A stretch of 64,000 nucleotides of DNA from HdN1 sp964473645 (GCA_964473645.1 CAYYPW010000001.1:372001-436000); one strand, 5' to 3'. Counted from the first letter of the stretch, positions 1 to 10,119 are shown. Numbers and translations: made by a program. The notes: generated from the letters alone by a model not told the origin.

Positions 1-63
1 TTGCCTTTCTACGAGCTGCAATTTTGCAATAACGATTGAACCGTTTCGGAGGGTCCTGGCTGA

Positions 64-3000
64 TCACCTGCTGGCGTCGCCACTCCGCGCACTTTGCACT
101 AAATCAAATACGACTCTAACAAACTGACGCGCTTTCTCAGGGTCAGCAAGTAATTGCATCATCTGATTTTGATGCGCTTCACTGCTTTCAATGATTGCAT
201 CATCGACCACTCTTGGAAAATCACCCAGCAATGCCTGCTCCATGGAGTTGTTTTCTATTTGATTCATCACCAGCTCGCTTTCCATGACTTTGTCGCGAAT
301 GGTGTAGGCATAGCTCACCATATCTTGATCGGTAAGCTGGTCGGTAATGAAAATCTCGTTCAGGCGGCGGATGATTTCTGACAGATATTCTTCTTTTCGA
401 TCACGGGGTCTGGCCGTGCCTATGTAATCACCGGGTTTCAATGGCTCAACAACATTTTCTTTCACCATCAAATCCTGCTGCCGAATTTTGGATAAACGAT
501 AATGCGTAAGAGTGACTGAGCCGAGGTCAATTTGATCATCGTCCACCATCACTTCACGCAGCATCGGACGCAGATTGCGTGCATATAGGCTCAGCTTTTC
601 CAAGTTCTTGTCGTCATAATCCACGATTTGTGACATGAACTCATAAAAACGTACGAAGGTGCCTAAATCTTTTTTGAAAATTTCCAGCGCATCCTTTTCC
701 TGTTTGCATTCTTTGAAACTATTTTCGGCGTTGGCGACCAGCACGGCGTCGCCGGTTTTCTTGGCACGGTCGACCATCTCTTTGGCCTGTTTGAAGGCAT
801 CTACTGCTGATTTGTAGCGTCTTTGCCAACGATCTATTGCCGGTTTGCAGATATTGGCCAGCGCGGCGCTGCTTTTGCTGGTAACAAAAAAGGCTTCGCA
901 AAACTGTTCTACCTCAGTCCAGGTGAAAATGTCCTGGGCACGCAGTTTGTCGTACAAATCAAAAATCAGATTGGGATCAGAGACGTCTTCCAATACTGCG
1001 GTTTGATAGTAAGGCTGGAAGGCGGCCAGGATGTCTTCTGGATCATTGAAGAAATCCAAAATAAATGTACCGGTTTCAGCTTTGCCGGGATACGTTCGAT
1101 TGAGACGGGAGAGAGTTTGCACGCACTCCACTCCGCCCAGCTTTTTGTCCACGTACATGGCACATAATTTGGGCTGATCGAATCCGGTTTGGAATTTATT
1201 GGCCACGATCATTACGCTGTAATCGTCAGTATCGAAGGCCGTGCGCATATCCCGACCTTTGAGCGCTGGGTTCATATTGATTTCAGTAAATTTATGACCA
1301 AGAAAAGCGGTGGCGTTTGGGTCTTGCGCGTTGAATTCCACTTCTCCTGAAAATGCCACCATTGCGAAAATGCGTTGATAGCCTTTTTCCGCTATATATT
1401 TATCGAACCCGACTTTATAGCGCACCGCTTCTTTACGTGAACTTGTCACCACCATGGCTTTGGCTTGACCGCCAAGCAGACCCATTACGTTATCTTTGAA
1501 GTGCTCAACCACTACCTGCACTTTTTGAGAAATATTGTAATCATGCAGACGCATCCATTGATTCAATTTTACTTTGGCACGTTTGCTTTCCACTTCTTGA
1601 TCGGCGCTTTGAACTTTTAACGCCAGGTTGTACGCCACTTTGTAATTGGTGTAGTTTTTCAACACATCCAAAATAAAGCCTTCTTCTATGGCTTGGCGCA
1701 TGGAGTACACGTGATAAGCTTCGGGCTTATTTGTGCGGGAAGGCGACTCATTCGGGTTGGGGACGCGTCCAAATAGCTCTAGCGTTTTGGTTTTAGGCGT
1801 GGCGGTAAAGGCAAAATAACTGATATTTTGAGACGCGCGGCGCGCAGCCACGGCTGCTTCCAACAAATCTTCGGCCGTTAGCTCGTCTTCATCTCCTTTT
1901 TTTTCATCTACCATCAGCACTTCTTTTAATTGCCGTGCCGTGGAGCCGGTTTGGGATGAATGCGCTTCATCGGCAATGATGGCGTAACGGCGTTTTTTCA
2001 GGCTTACACTATTTTCTATCGCGCTTAATACAAAAGGGAAAGTTTGAATGGTAACGATGATGATAGACTGCGAACGTTCCAGCGCGAGCGCCAGTTTTTC
2101 AGATTTGGAACCTTCGCCTTCTTTGTTGTTAATGCGCCCGACCACACCGTCTTGATGCTCAAATTGGTAAATGGTGTCTTGCAGTTGCGCATCGAGCACG
2201 GTTCTATCCGTGACAATAATGACGGAATTAAATACCTTTTGGCCGTCTTGATTGTGGAGCGCGGAAAGTTGATGCGCCACCCAGGCGATGGAATTCGATT
2301 TACCTGAACCGGCACTGTGCTGGATCAGGTATTTGTGACCTGGCCCTTCGGCTTTAGCGGCGGCTAGCAGTTTTTTAACCACATCCCACTGGTGGTAACG
2401 CGGGAAAATCATGCTTTCTTTTTTGTATTTACGCCCATCCGGGTCTTCTTTTTCTTCAATTTTCAAATGCACGAAGCGGCCCAGAATCAGTAGCAAATTA
2501 TCCGGCAATAGCACTTCATTCCAGAGGTAATCGGTGGCGTATTGATTTATATCGTCCGGTACATCATTGCCTTTGCCACCCTCTTTGGTGCCTTTGTTAA
2601 AGGGCAGAAAAAACGTGCGTTCGCCTTCGAGGCGCGTGGTCATATAAACTTCATACTGACTGACGGCGAAATGCACCAAGGCGCCACGCTTGAAGCTTAA
2701 TAAGGGTTCGGGCTTCTTGGTGGCGGAGTCCATCGGCAGGCGCGTAGTTTTATATTGATAAATCGCCTTTTCTACGGCTTGCTTGAATTCAGACTTTAAT
2801 TCCAGTGTGGCAATCGGCAAACCATTAACAAACAACACTAAATCAATGCGCCAGCGTTTGGATTTGGTCTCGCCATTTTCTTTAGTTTCGGCTTTGGCTT
2901 GGCTCTCGCCTACCCACGGGCTGTAGACCAGCTCGGGCACCACGCGCAGTCGATTCTTTTGATAGCGCGCCAAGGTGTCTGGGTTTAAATCATGTTCCGG

Positions 3001-3345
3001 TTTGAATTGGCATAAGCTGAAACGAGTGCCACGGTCGCGAACCTCATGGCGCAATACGCCAAGAGTGCCGAAGGTGCGCATTTCTTTATTGGCGGCGTTG
3101 GGGTCGACTTTATTGAGTTGGGAGGCGACACGTTCCAGAAATTTTTGTTCGGCATTGCTGGGATACAAAGCGCAGAATTTCTGCCATTGCGCTTCTTGGG
3201 TGTCTTGCACGAAGCCTAATAAATCTTCAGGGTACAAAGCTAATTCGCGGTTGTAATGCTCGGCTTTGCCTAACAGCCAGCCATTGCTGATAAGGTGATT
3301 TACCATCTCGGTTTGAAATGTGGCTTCGTTGACCTTACCACTCAT
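64..3345 (-). CDS. hsdR: Type I restriction enzyme, R (endonuclease/translocase) subunit
   Basis: HsdR is the motor and nuclease subunit of a type I restriction-modification complex; with HsdM2-HsdS it translocates and cuts unmodified DNA. The 1093-residue protein is full length for the family. The N-terminal PD-(D/E)xK-type nuclease shows Asp168 followed by ELK at 182-184. The SF2 motor has Walker A HSAGSGKS at 343-350, then DEAH ('IADEAHSSQ') and 'FAFTATPKT'. The C-terminal part is helical. ATG is preceded by AAGGGGAA. The start lies 5 bases after the original stop of the upstream DUF1016 gene, so this is the last gene of the hsd operon. No frameshift is seen. Confidence 0.95.
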   Translation of the reverse strand: MSGKVNEATFQTEMVNHLISNGWLLGKAEHYNRELALYPEDLLGFVQDTQEAQWQKFCALYPSNAEQKFLERVASQLNKVDPNAANKEMRTFGTLGVLRHEVRDRGTRFSLCQFKPEHDLNPDTLARYQKNRLRVVPELVYSPWVGESQAKAETKENGETKSKRWRIDLVLFVNGLPIATLELKSEFKQAVEKAIYQYKTTRLPMDSATKKPEPLLSFKRGALVHFAVSQYEVYMTTRLEGERTFFLPFNKGTKEGGKGNDVPDDINQYATDYLWNEVLLPDNLLLILGRFVHLKIEEKEDPDGRKYKKESMIFPRYHQWDVVKKLLAAAKAEGPGHKYLIQHSAGSGKSNSIAWVAHQLSALHNQDGQKVFNSVIIVTDRTVLDAQLQDTIYQFEHQDGVVGRINNKEGEGSKSEKLALALERSQSIIIVTIQTFPFVLSAIENSVSLKKRRYAIIADEAHSSQTGSTARQLKEVLMVDEKKGDEDELTAEDLLEAAVAARRASQNISYFAFTATPKTKTLELFGRVPNPNESPSRTNKPEAYHVYSMRQAIEEGFILDVLKNYTNYKVAYNLALKVQSADQEVESKRAKVKLNQWMRLHDYNISQKVQVVVEHFKDNVMGLLGGQAKAMVVTSSRKEAVRYKVGFDKYIAEKGYQRIFAMVAFSGEVEFNAQDPNATAFLGHKFTEINMNPALKGRDMRTAFDTDDYSVMIVANKFQTGFDQPKLCAMYVDKKLGGVECVQTLSRLNRTYPGKAETGTFILDFFNDPEDILAAFQPYYQTAVLEDVSDPNLIFDLYDKLRAQDIFTWTEVEQFCEAFFVTSKSSAALANICKPAIDRWQRRYKSAVDAFKQAKEMVDRAKKTGDAVLVANAENSFKECKQEKDALEIFKKDLGTFVRFYEFMSQIVDYDDKNLEKLSLYARNLRPMLREVMVDDDQIDLGSVTLTHYRLSKIRQQDLMVKENVVEPLKPGDYIGTARPRDRKEEYLSEIIRRLNEIFITDQLTDQDMVSYAYTIRDKVMESELVMNQIENNSMEQALLGDFPRVVDDAIIESSEAHQNQMMQLLADPEKARQFVRVVFDLVQSARSGDASR

Positions 3346-3350
3346 ACTGT

Positions 3351-4312
3351 TTATTCCCCTTTTTGTTCCAACCTACGCTTGGCATTGATAATGGCTTGAT
3401 GCAAACGCTGCCCTAACACTGCTTTAGGTGGCAACGTGGTGAGATATTCCGCCACGTGAATGCCTGCGTCGCCCAATTCCAGCAATTCAATTTGTTCTTG
3501 TTTTTTGCCTGCACATAAAATAAGCCCAGTGGCGGTTGCTCACCGGCTTCCAGCTCATGCTTGGCTAACCAGCGTAAATAAAGCTCCATTTGCCCTTTGT
3601 ATTCGGCTTTAAAGTTCCCTACTTTTAAATCAATCGCAATCAGGCGTTTTAACTTGCGGTTGTAAAACAGCAAGTCGATATAAAAATCATCTTCGTCGAT
3701 TTGAATGCGATATTGACGCGCCACAAAGGTGAATCCGCTGCCCAGTTCCAGCAGAAAGTTTTCCAGCTCACGTAGAATGGCATCTTCCAGGCTTTTTTCC
3801 AGGTACCGGTCTTCCAGCCCAAGGAAATCAAGCACATAGGGGTCTTTGAGGATTAAGGCCGGGCTCATATCGCCTTTGAGGCGCAAGGCGTTCAATTCTT
3901 CGCGAATGAGGGCGTCGGGTTTGCTGGATAAGGCGGTGCACTCGTACAGCATGGAATCAATACGCTCGCTCAGGGTGCGAACGCTCCAGCCTTCAAGGCG
4001 GCACATTTCGGCGTAGAACTCGCGTTGCAAGGGGTGTTTGAGAGGCAGCAATACGCGAAAGTGGGTCCAACTCAATTGTCGCGCTAGTGAGGCGACAATT
4101 TCCTTGCCATAGTCAGCCCGTTCACCGCCCAGAATCTCTTGTCGGATACGCTTGCCGATATGCCAATACAGCATGGTGAGGCCCGCATTCACGGCGACGG
4201 CGGCGGATTGCTTGGCCTGTTCGATGAGTTGACGTAAGTCGGTTAGCAATATGGCTTGTGCTGTGTCCGAACTTGCAATGGATCTGCCACCTTGCCCCTT
4301 GCGCTTACTCAT
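3351..4312 (-). pseudogene. DUF1016/YhcG-family PD-(D/E)xK nuclease B, frameshifted and internally shortened
   Basis: DUF1016/YhcG proteins pair an N-terminal helical domain with a C-terminal PDDEXK nuclease fold and often sit in type I RM loci. The nuclease motif is visible as 'FYIDLLFYNRKLKRLIAIDLK'-type spacing (Asp, then Asp-x-Lys). Two defects are seen. First, one base is missing in the ctggg run near 3525-3530, so the open frame ends at 3413 with a nonsense tail; the other frame restores GLILCAGKK and runs to a TAA at 3351, right before hsdR. Second, at residues 68-80 (YGKEIVASLARQL) the roughly 40 residues usual for the family between YGKEIV and a second EIVASL-like block are absent, as if two similar blocks recombined. 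Corrected length would be about 320 residues. The start overlaps the hsdS stop (ATGA). Confidence 0.8.
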
Positions 4313-5667
4313 GCAGCGACGTCCTTGTTGGCTTGGTTTTGTTCGGGTGGTTGCCAGTTTCTAACGTCGATTTTGCCGGTGACGGCGGCGGAGATTAGGG
4401 CGGTTCGGCGTTCTTGGAGTAACAAAAGGGATTCCTCACCAACTCTAATTGACTCATCATAAAGAGGAATCTTTGACTCAATGAGTTCGACTATTTTTTC
4501 CGCTTCTTCTGAGGGTGGAAGAGGTAACTTTAAATTGGCTATTGTGCCCAACCCTAACGTTTGTTGTGTCCCATAGGTCCAAGATAACTGTATTGCGTCT
4601 TTAGCGCATGAGGACTGAAGAAAATAAAAAACAAACTTGGATGGAAATCCCTCGTGTATTCTAATAGTGGCTATTGGCACCCACACATTAAATTCATCAT
4701 CCGTATCGACCATTGCAACAACACCCGTTGTCGCACCTAGCTTAACCATCAAAATATCACCTTTTTTAGGACAATAGCGCTTCGAAAACAACCGATGATC
4801 CTCTTTTGAAATATATCCCCACTTTTTTTCAAAATTTACATACCCCTGAGAAATAGCCTCAGCGGAAATAAATGGAATGCCCTCATTCTGCTTCACTGGC
4901 GATAAATGTGGGCCATCAATAATCGGAGCAGATACTAGATGTTTCATTGAAGTAACCACCCAGTGCGCCGGCACTTCGCCCAGCCACTCAACGCCTGAGT
5001 CGCGCATGGGGGCATTGGGATTTAAGCCTTTGGTGACGGCATGGCTAATCACTGCCTGGCGTTTTTCTTTTAGCAGTTTTATGAGCTGTTGTTGTTTTTC
5101 GATCAGTGTATCGATTTTGGCAGTTTCGTGGTCGAGGAAAGCGGCGATAATTTGTTGCTCGTTTTGTGGAGGAATCGGTGCAACAAACTCATCGAATGCT
5201 TCCGTGGGCAGCCGCCATCTACCGAGAGTAGATGCTCCTTGTCCCAATGGATAAAAAATCTTATCGGTGTAGCACATTTGCAGAAGATACAGAAAGTATC
5301 GATCGAAGCATTCATCATGTTCAAGCGTAAAAACACGATAATCAGGACTTGTTACACCATCGTACTGTGAAATATCGACAAAACCTGTCAACAAGTCCAT
5401 ATGATTCATGGCAAAGTCGTTTTTGAAAACCATCTGATACTTTGAGTAGTCCATTGAAAGTTGACCATCGCCGCTCTCAGTATCTTTAATTTTCACACCA
5501 CGTTGTGTAATCGATAAAATGTCAAAGCCAAGTTTTCCGGCAATACGCTTTTTAATCTTAAAAATATTTTTAAATCGATTAAGCTTCCAATGTATCGGTA
5601 TCTCGCGAAGCCAAGATATACCAGTGTCATCACCATCTGGATAAGCGCGATATTTTTCCCTCATCAT
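4309..5667 (-). CDS. hsdS: Type I restriction-modification specificity subunit
   Basis: HsdS recognises the bipartite DNA target and holds HsdM and HsdR. The 452 residues show the usual two-fold layout. TRD1 covers about 1-165. A central helical repeat covers about 168-215 ('PPQNEQQIIAAFLDHETAKID'-type, then LLKEKRQAVISHAVTKG). TRD2 begins at GVEWLGEVPAHW (about 225), and the distal repeat contains LLQERRTALISAAVTGKID. The two halves start alike (GISWLREIPIHW and GVEWLGEVPAHW), typical of half-subunit duplication. It overlaps its neighbours by 4 bases on both sides and lies between two DUF1016 genes. The target sequence cannot be predicted from TRDs by eye. Confidence 0.93.
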   Translation of the reverse strand: MMREKYRAYPDGDDTGISWLREIPIHWKLNRFKNIFKIKKRIAGKLGFDILSITQRGVKIKDTESGDGQLSMDYSKYQMVFKNDFAMNHMDLLTGFVDISQYDGVTSPDYRVFTLEHDECFDRYFLYLLQMCYTDKIFYPLGQGASTLGRWRLPTEAFDEFVAPIPPQNEQQIIAAFLDHETAKIDTLIEKQQQLIKLLKEKRQAVISHAVTKGLNPNAPMRDSGVEWLGEVPAHWVVTSMKHLVSAPIIDGPHLSPVKQNEGIPFISAEAISQGYVNFEKKWGYISKEDHRLFSKRYCPKKGDILMVKLGATTGVVAMVDTDDEFNVWVPIATIRIHEGFPSKFVFYFLQSSCAKDAIQLSWTYGTQQTLGLGTIANLKLPLPPSEEAEKIVELIESKIPLYDESIRVGEESLLLLQERRTALISAAVTGKIDVRNWQPPEQNQANKDVAA

Positions 5668-6674
5668 GAATGCTCCCCTTCCCCAGCATTCAAAGCATAA
5701 AACTCATGCAATTTCGCCTGCAATAATTTCTTATCCGGCAATTGCGTTTGGTACTCTGCAATTAACGCCGGTGATAACGAACGGCTTAGTGCGTATTCCA
5801 CCACTTCATCATCTTTACTCGCGCACAGCAGCATACCAATGGCGGGATTTTCGTGCGGTTTACGGTGATCACGGTCGAGCGCTTCGAGATAGAAATTGAG
5901 CTGCCCCAAATGTTCGGGTTTAAAGGCCGTGACTTTGAGTTCCACTGCCACCAGACAGTTGAGCCCACGGTGGTATAACAACAAATCGAGCGCGAAATCC
6001 TGCTTGCCCACTTGCAACGGGTATTGGGAACCCACAAAACAAAAATCGCCACCCAACTCTGTCAAGAACCGCCCCAGATGCGTCAGCAGGCCGCGATGCA
6101 GGTCGGCTTCCGAGTGCTCTGGGGGCAGCCCCAGAAACTCTAAAAAATAGCTATCTTTCAGATAGTTATCTGCCGTCGGGTGAGTTTCTCTCAACACTGT
6201 TGAGAGTTTTGGCGGGTTGAGAACCGCACGGGCAAACAATTGGCTGTCCATCTGCCGCGCCAGCTCGCGTACCGGCCAGCGATTCTCCCCCGCCATGCGC
6301 AGATAGAACTCCCGCTCCTCTTGGCGTTTGGCGCGGCTCAAGATGTGCAGATTGGATGACCACGGCAATTCTCTCAACAGCGTTGAGAGAATTGGCTCAT
6401 CGCGGTATGTCTCGTAAAACTGACGCATCCGCCAGATGTTCTGCGCAGAGAACCCGCGCATACCGGGCTGTCGCGTCTGAATATAATCGGCCAGTGCTTG
6501 AACCGTACCCTTACCCCATTTTTCGCCGGCAATCTTGCGGCTTACATATTCACCAACGACCCAATAGAGGTCGATCAACTCGGCATTAACGACATGACTG
6601 ACTCGCAGTCTTGCCTTTTCAATGAGTTTGACGACCTCATCAAACTCCTCATTTACAATAACGTCCCTGCTCAT
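5664..6674 (-). CDS. DUF1016/YhcG-family PD-(D/E)xK nuclease A
   Basis: This intact 336-residue DUF1016 protein sits between hsdM and hsdS with ATGA overlaps on both sides, so it is translationally coupled to the restriction operon. The N-terminal helical domain contains GFSAQNIWRMRQFYETY. The C-terminal nuclease-like domain contains FALDLLLYHR (Asp) followed by VAVELK (Glu-x-Lys), the expected PDDEXK residues. Its biochemical role is not established for this protein; an accessory nuclease or structural role in RM or other defence is inference from context. Two short palindromes with 3-nt loops lie inside the coding sequence, at 6188-6206 and 6367-6393, encoding the LSTVLRE- and LSTLLRE-like stretches. 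It belongs to a different subgroup from the other two DUF1016 genes here. Confidence 0.88.
   Translation of the reverse strand: MSRDVIVNEEFDEVVKLIEKARLRVSHVVNAELIDLYWVVGEYVSRKIAGEKWGKGTVQALADYIQTRQPGMRGFSAQNIWRMRQFYETYRDEPILSTLLRELPWSSNLHILSRAKRQEEREFYLRMAGENRWPVRELARQMDSQLFARAVLNPPKLSTVLRETHPTADNYLKDSYFLEFLGLPPEHSEADLHRGLLTHLGRFLTELGGDFCFVGSQYPLQVGKQDFALDLLLYHRGLNCLVAVELKVTAFKPEHLGQLNFYLEALDRDHRKPHENPAIGMLLCASKDDEVVEYALSRSLSPALIAEYQTQLPDKKLLQAKLHEFYALNAGEGEHS
6188..6206. repeat. Palindrome in DUF1016 gene A (copy 1)
   Basis: The 8-base arms CTCTCAAC and GTTGAGAG flank a 3-base loop (ACT), inside coding sequence. The core matches the second palindrome about 180 bp away. Confidence 0.75.
6367..6393. 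repeat. Palindrome in DUF1016 gene A (copy 2)
   Basis: The 12-base arms AATTCTCTCAAC and GTTGAGAGAATT flank a 3-base loop (AGC), inside coding sequence. It shares the CTCTCAAC-n3-GTTGAGAG core with 6188-6206. Confidence 0.75.
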
Positions 6675-9016
6675 GAATGCACCTCTTGCAGCAATTTCAT
6701 GATTTCAGCACTTACTGCATCCAAGTCGGCATCAATTTCTGCTAAATCACGCGGCGGCTGGTATTGATAAAAATGTCGATTAAATGGAATTTCGTAACCT
6801 ACGACGCCTATTTCCTGATCTTTATCGTCTTTTTTGCTGGCGTCGATCCAGGCATCGGGCACGTGCGGCTGCACTTCTTTTAGAAAATAAGCTTCATTGA
6901 TTTCGTTAACTGATTTGCTTGGGTCGAGGTTGACGTTTTCGTTGTCGCGCAGGTCGCTATCGGCTTGGTATTCCACTACTATTTTTTCGCCGTCGGCACT
7001 GGTGGCAGCAAACAAGCCGTAAATCGGGTTGGCTTTGGTTTTGTGGATTTTTTTGATGACTCTTTCTGCTTCCGGGTTTTTCCAGCTCACTGCGTCAGTG
7101 ATTTGCTTTTTCTCTTTGCTGTCTAATTCCAGTTTCAATCTTTTACAGGCAGCTTTAACGATGTCATCGAATAGATTCATGTCGTCGTGCTGTGCGCTGC
7201 CAATGACTTTTTGCAGTTGTTTGGCTTTTAGCATTACCTGTTTTTGATCCAGCCAGGTTTGCCGGTCTAATAGGTCTTTTATTTGTTTTTCTTTGAGATC
7301 ACTGAAATGGGTTTTCAGGTAGCGGCGTATCGCCTCTTCGTGTTTTTTAAGATCGCCGTAATATTTGCAGTTGGGTTCATCGGTCCAGCTTTTGCCATTG
7401 GCGATGCTGAATTCTTGATAGGCCCATTTCATTACGGCATTCAGCGCCCCGGATGCAAACCGGAGTTCGGCGATGCGTTCGTCACTGAACTGAAAGGATA
7501 ACCGCAAGGGGCGTTCGATAGTAATGCGGCGATAGCCGAATTCATGGGTTTTAAATATTTTACTGGCAAAGGTTTTGGCGGTTTCGGTTTTGGGGGTGGC
7601 TGATTGGCGGCCACGGTTGCTTTTTTGCTCTTGGGGTTTGTCCAGTTCGCGCGCGTCCACCACTTGAAATTTGCCGAAGGTGCGGGTGATGGTGGCAATG
7701 TCGCTGTCGTCCATTTCATTGCGTTTCGAACCCAGCGATTTGCGCATTTTGCCGTACAGATTCACGCCGTTTATTAGCAGAACTTTGCCTTTGCGTTTCT
7801 TTTCTTTTTTGTTGGAGAGCACCCACACATAGGTAGCAATGCCGGTGTTGTAGAACATGTCAGTAGGCAGTGCGACGATGGTTTCTAGCAGGTCTGCCTC
7901 TAATATATAACGGCGGATTTCAGATTCGCCGGAGCCTGCGCCGCCGGTAAAGAGCGGTGAGCCGTTGAGAATGATGCCGATGCGGCCGCCACCTTCCAAC
8001 GGGTCACGCAGTTTGCTGATCAGGTGCAACAGAAATAATAACGAGCCGTCTGAAACGCGCGGCAAGCCTGGCCCGAAACGGCCGTTGAAGCCTTTTGTGT
8101 GTTCTTTAGTGATGTCTTGTTCGATTTTCTTCCAGTCTACTCCGAAGGGTGGGTTTGACAGCATGTAGTCATATTTCTGGCCGTAGAGCTGGTCGTTAGA
8201 CAGGGTGTTGCCGAGTTTAATGTTGCTGACGTCCTGGCCTTTGATCAGCATGTCTGCTTTGCAGATGGCGTAACTTTCGGGGTTGAGTTCCTGGCCGAAA
8301 GCAATGATGACGGCCTGCGAATTCAGTTCGTGCACGTATTCCATGCCGGAGGACAAGAAACCGCCCGTGCCGGCAGTGGGGTCATAGATGGTGCGGATAA
8401 CGCCGGGCTTGGTGAGCACGTCATCATCTTCCATGAATACCAGCGAGGTGGTGAGGCGCACGATGTCGCGCGGGGTGAAGTGTTCCCCAGCGGTTTCGTT
8501 GGAGCTTTCTGCGAAGCGTCGGATCAGTTCTTCGAATACCAGGCCCATGTCATGGTTGGAGATGGCATTGGGGCTGAGGTCGGTTTCTCTGACTTTTTGT
8601 ACGACCTTGTAGAGCAGGTTGGCGTCGTTTAATTGCGCGACGAATTCGATGAACTTGAAATGCTCGAAGATTTCACGCGCGTCTTTTGAGAAGCCTTGAA
8701 CGTAGGATTCCAGGTTGGCTTTGATGCCGGATTCGCCGAGAGTGGAGAGGTCCATTTTCGAGGTATTGAAAAAGGACAGGTTGCCACTGGCGCGGCGCAG
8801 CAGTTTTTCCAGGGCTTCTTCGGGGAGCTTTTGTTTTTTGACTTCTTCGTATTTGGCGAGCACTTTTGGTTTGCTTTTGGCCAGTACGCATTCGAGGCGG
8901 CGCAACAGGGTGAACGGAAGAATGATGCGGCCGTATTGGCTTTGTTTGAAATCCCCACGTAACAGGTCCGCTAAGGACCAAATGTAGGCGGCCAAGTTAT
9001 TCGGCGTTGAACTCAT
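6671..9016 (-). CDS. hsdM: Type I restriction-modification N6-adenine methyltransferase subunit
   Basis: HsdM methylates adenine at the site chosen by HsdS and is needed for both modification and restriction. The 781-residue protein has an HsdM N-terminal helical domain (about 1-150), then an SAM-binding motif DPTAGTGGF at 212-220 and the catalytic NPPF at 288-291. The extended C-terminal region of roughly 300 residues is typical of the larger HsdM subgroup. ATG is preceded by AAGGAAC. It is the first gene of the operon and overlaps DUF1016 gene A by 4 bases. The sequence is intact. Confidence 0.95.
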   Translation of the reverse strand: MSSTPNNLAAYIWSLADLLRGDFKQSQYGRIILPFTLLRRLECVLAKSKPKVLAKYEEVKKQKLPEEALEKLLRRASGNLSFFNTSKMDLSTLGESGIKANLESYVQGFSKDAREIFEHFKFIEFVAQLNDANLLYKVVQKVRETDLSPNAISNHDMGLVFEELIRRFAESSNETAGEHFTPRDIVRLTTSLVFMEDDDVLTKPGVIRTIYDPTAGTGGFLSSGMEYVHELNSQAVIIAFGQELNPESYAICKADMLIKGQDVSNIKLGNTLSNDQLYGQKYDYMLSNPPFGVDWKKIEQDITKEHTKGFNGRFGPGLPRVSDGSLLFLLHLISKLRDPLEGGGRIGIILNGSPLFTGGAGSGESEIRRYILEADLLETIVALPTDMFYNTGIATYVWVLSNKKEKKRKGKVLLINGVNLYGKMRKSLGSKRNEMDDSDIATITRTFGKFQVVDARELDKPQEQKSNRGRQSATPKTETAKTFASKIFKTHEFGYRRITIERPLRLSFQFSDERIAELRFASGALNAVMKWAYQEFSIANGKSWTDEPNCKYYGDLKKHEEAIRRYLKTHFSDLKEKQIKDLLDRQTWLDQKQVMLKAKQLQKVIGSAQHDDMNLFDDIVKAACKRLKLELDSKEKKQITDAVSWKNPEAERVIKKIHKTKANPIYGLFAATSADGEKIVVEYQADSDLRDNENVNLDPSKSVNEINEAYFLKEVQPHVPDAWIDASKKDDKDQEIGVVGYEIPFNRHFYQYQPPRDLAEIDADLDAVSAEIMKLLQEVHS

Positions 9017-9070
9017 CGATTGTTCCTTATGGGGCGGGTGCGGGTGGGTCTTACCCGTCGGTGATGGTTG

Positions 9071-9076
9071 AGTATA
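9071..9076 (-). promoter_or_regulatory. Possible -10 hexamer upstream of hsdM
   Basis: On the minus strand TATACT lies about 55 bases before the hsdM start, after an AT-rich stretch. No convincing -35 is present at 17 bases, so this is a weak call. Confidence 0.3.
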
Positions 9077-10119
9077 TAACGGGCTGATTTATTTGAGAAA
9101 TGAGCGAGGGGGTTTATGTTTTTTAGGATTCCAATCGAACCAGGCGGGGTCAGACGGTAAAGCTAGCCGCCCGATCCGCACGGAATGATATACAAAAGTG
9201 GTGACAAAATACTCAGGCAAGTCTATGGAGTTGCCGGGCTAGCTTACCTCAACGGGCCAAGCGCCAACCCGCAGCAACAGAATGCGAACGCGTAACCCAA
9301 CGGTTTCTTTAAATCTCATCCGAGAAAAAAATGCCGGGTGCGAAGCAAAATAACCGCTATCCCAAATTTCACGCCAAGTACAACTATTGGAAAGTAATTC
9401 ATTTTTTACAAAATCGTTGATGCAAATTTTTTACATTAAATTTTGTTGTTTGCCCGAGTCCGGCATTGCAGTATTGCACCTACCTGTGCCATGTCATTGT
9501 GTCCGGCACTGCATGCACACGTAATTTTACTGCGAAACCCTATGCCGCGATTAATCTTCTGCCTTTGCGGCCCACGAAGCCAATGCTTTTTACCTTCTCG
9601 TCCTAACAAAAAACTGCTGAATGGAAGGCGCATAACAAGTCATTGAGCAGATTCTATTTAATCACCGTACAGCAGCCAAATTTACAATAAGATATTGTTT
9701 TAACGTGCTTTACTGTTTCTGCATATCTTCCGACCTTACAAAGAAGGCAGCAGAAATTGCTCAAAAATAGCGCATTTTTGAGGCTTATTTGCAGTACTCA
9801 TTTTTCCAGGCTCGCATTGTCCGCTTCGGTTCGAATACGGATATTTGCAATGAAACTCATTCTGTCAAATCAAGTTTGATTTTCTACAACCGAACAAATC
9901 CCCTTCATTATTTTTCCTAACGAACTCCATCTAACGGCTTCGTATCAACTTTCTGAATCAGAGAGCGACCTGTAGCGCTATCGCGCATCATCCAGATCTG
10001 GTTTCATGGATTGAAAATCCATGAACCACGATTGGAACATAGCTACAAATCCATAAATTTCCAGCCTATGAAGTGTTTATTATCGTTGGCAATGTCATTT
10101 CCACTCCAATGGAAGCCCC
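9077..10119. other. Gene-free stretch between the hsd operon and the XRE-ImmA remnant
   Basis: About 1 kb without a supportable gene. Short open frames here have no recognisable protein character and no convincing ribosome-binding site. An AT-rich patch lies at about 9400-9445. I see no tRNA, integrase or clear insertion-sequence end. Together with the adjacent pseudogenes it looks like eroded accessory DNA. Confidence 0.5.

Noticed and set aside
3525..3531. Phase-variable homopolymer causing the DUF1016 B frameshift
   Set aside because: The local run is only three G bases, too short for slipped-strand variation.
9077..10119. Attachment site or tRNA marking the edge of the defence island
   Set aside because: No cloverleaf, integrase gene or direct repeat pair was found by eye.
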